Source: Brachionus plicatilis
Lineage: Eukaryota > Rotifera > Eurotatoria > Ploima > Brachionidae
DNA length: 64,000 bases
Direction: 5' to 3'
Assembly: GCA_010279815.1 (NCBI GenBank)
Contig: QEOQ01000253.1
Span: 935,978-999,977 of the forward strand
Part shown: piece by piece, positions 63,242 through 64,000 of the stretch
How positions within the stretch are numbered: position 1 is the first letter of the stretch
Layout of the letters: each line of letters starts with the position of its first letter
Notes under the pieces: generated by a model
The model's input: only the letters and a program-made list of their open reading frames with translations
Database searches by the model: none
What the model was told of the DNA's origin: nothing
Program-made: the position numbers and the translations under genes

Positions 63242-64000
63242 TTACAAAGCAACAATTTTTTTAATATGTTCAGCAACATTATTGACTAAATATTTGGCTC
63301 TGGTAAATTCAAGCGGACCATGCAAAAGCCCAAAAATACCATGAAACAAATTTTCAAAGTGCATGTGTTCAATTTTTTTTCCCACTTCTTTTAGCCTAGC
63401 CGCATATATAAAGCCATCATCTCTTAGCATGTCTATTCCAGCTGTTAACAAAATAGTATACTCAGGTGTATTCCTGCCCAAATAAGAATCATCTACCAAT
63501 AGAGGCGATACTTTATTACTCAATAAAATATCGCTTAATTTATTATATTTTCCATATGTGTCATTAACTAAATCCATTCGGGAATTTTTGGATAAATGGT
63601 TTTTAGGTAAATAAATTCGGCTAACATATCTGGCCAATTTACTTTCTTTTTGGTAGGCTGTAGTATGGCCATTCAAAAAAATTGTATCATCTACTTCAAC
63701 ACCGGTAAAATAGTGAATAAAATTTTTGAAGTTGTCTTGACTTATGCTTCCGAGTATTCGTTTTGGCAAATTTTGAACATAAGATGGTAATGTGAAGTCA
63801 AAAAACTGCAGAACCGGATAGATTAAGACTTGCATCTTTGGCTTTATGATGTCATGTTCAATTAATTGCTGGCCAATGACTGTGGCCAAATTTCCACCGG
63901 CCGAGTCACCCATTATTATCAAGTTATTCAAGTCTATTGAGTATTTGGCATGGTTTTTTATTAAATAGATTGCAGTTTGGAGTGAATCATGGAATGCAGC
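63242..64000 (-). CDS. Alpha/beta hydrolase, AADAC/hormone-sensitive-lipase family (5' end beyond window)
   Basis: Partial gene, cut by the right edge of the window. 253 codons including the stop are visible in one open frame. The nucleophile elbow GDSAGGN (Ser at about visible residue 34), the acid in AGIDMLRDDGF and the catalytic His in ENLFHGIFG give a complete Ser-Asp-His triad. The order and the LIYPVLQFFDF segment fit arylacetamide deacetylase/NCEH1-type carboxylesterases. The oxyanion HGGG motif expected upstream is outside the window. AADAC-type enzymes are usually ER-anchored by an N-terminal signal anchor, which cannot be checked here. An insert (about 150-180 of the visible part, with YQKESKLARYVSRIYLPK) is typical of AADAC lids. 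Confidence 0.9.
   Translation of the reverse strand, partial: AAFHDSLQTAIYLIKNHAKYSIDLNNLIIMGDSAGGNLATVIGQQLIEHDIIKPKMQVLIYPVLQFFDFTLPSYVQNLPKRILGSISQDNFKNFIHYFTGVEVDDTIFLNGHTTAYQKESKLARYVSRIYLPKNHLSKNSRMDLVNDTYGKYNKLSDILLSNKVSPLLVDDSYLGRNTPEYTILLTAGIDMLRDDGFIYAARLKEVGKKIEHMHFENLFHGIFGLLHGPLEFTRAKYLVNNVAEHIKKIVAL

Overview
The window is nuclear DNA from a small, very AT-rich animal genome. Most protein-coding genes are interrupted by GT-AG introns (many of 40-75 bp, a few of 0.9-2.1 kb). The gene set is metazoan: CLK/LAMMER kinase, OBI1/RNF219, SGT1, CNOT7/8, a four-MBT Polycomb-type protein, WDR11, and the motile-cilium protein CFAP73/CCDC42. The low GC, compact introns, intronless ARM-TIR genes and mixed DNA-transposon debris fit a monogonont rotifer (Brachionus-like) best. 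That placement is an inference from gene style, not from a marker gene.

Layout. 1-2.3 kb is AT-rich and empty. 2.3-6.3 kb holds a 12-exon LAMMER kinase (+). 7.45-10.9 kb holds the RING ligase OBI1 (+). 11.6-13.6 kb is a hAT-type transposon remnant with an exact 8-bp target duplication and an assembly gap flanked by near-identical sequence. 13.9-15.9 kb is SGT1 (-) and 16.45-17.55 kb is CNOT7/8 deadenylase (-). 18-22 kb is a repeat and pseudogene zone: an inverted-repeat element, a broken A4GALT-like glycosyltransferase, a foldback element and decayed ORFs. 22.1-23.6 kb has a small membrane-protein ORF (-) divergent from a membrane-anchored Cys-type glutathione peroxidase (+). 26.6-28.8 kb is an intronless, strikingly GC-rich gene with a NERD-like nuclease region and a degenerate SGNH-like C-terminus. 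31.7-36.0 kb is the MBT gene (+). 37.25-44.3 kb is WDR11 (+). 44.6-45.8 kb is CFAP73 (+), with a GC-AG intron. 47.3-49.5 kb is an intronless fused pseudouridine-monophosphate glycosidase/PfkB kinase (-). 49.8-53.6 kb is transposon-derived, including a 750-bp element with ~205-bp terminal inverted repeats. 54.8-60.5 kb carries two tandem intronless ARM-TIR-SAM-like genes whose TIR segments are almost identical in DNA while the rest has diverged. 61.2-61.6 kb is a decayed LINE reverse-transcriptase fragment (-). The right edge cuts an AADAC/HSL-like alpha/beta hydrolase (-).

For nine genes I rebuilt the exons by eye, and each gave a CDS length divisible by three with no internal stop. The genes are mostly unrelated housekeeping functions, as expected in an animal genome. 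The real local relationships are the TIR gene pair and the transposon clusters. The strongest candidates for new biology are the GC-rich NERD/SGNH-like protein and the TIR pair, which looks shaped by gene conversion and is predicted to act on NAD+ like SARM1.
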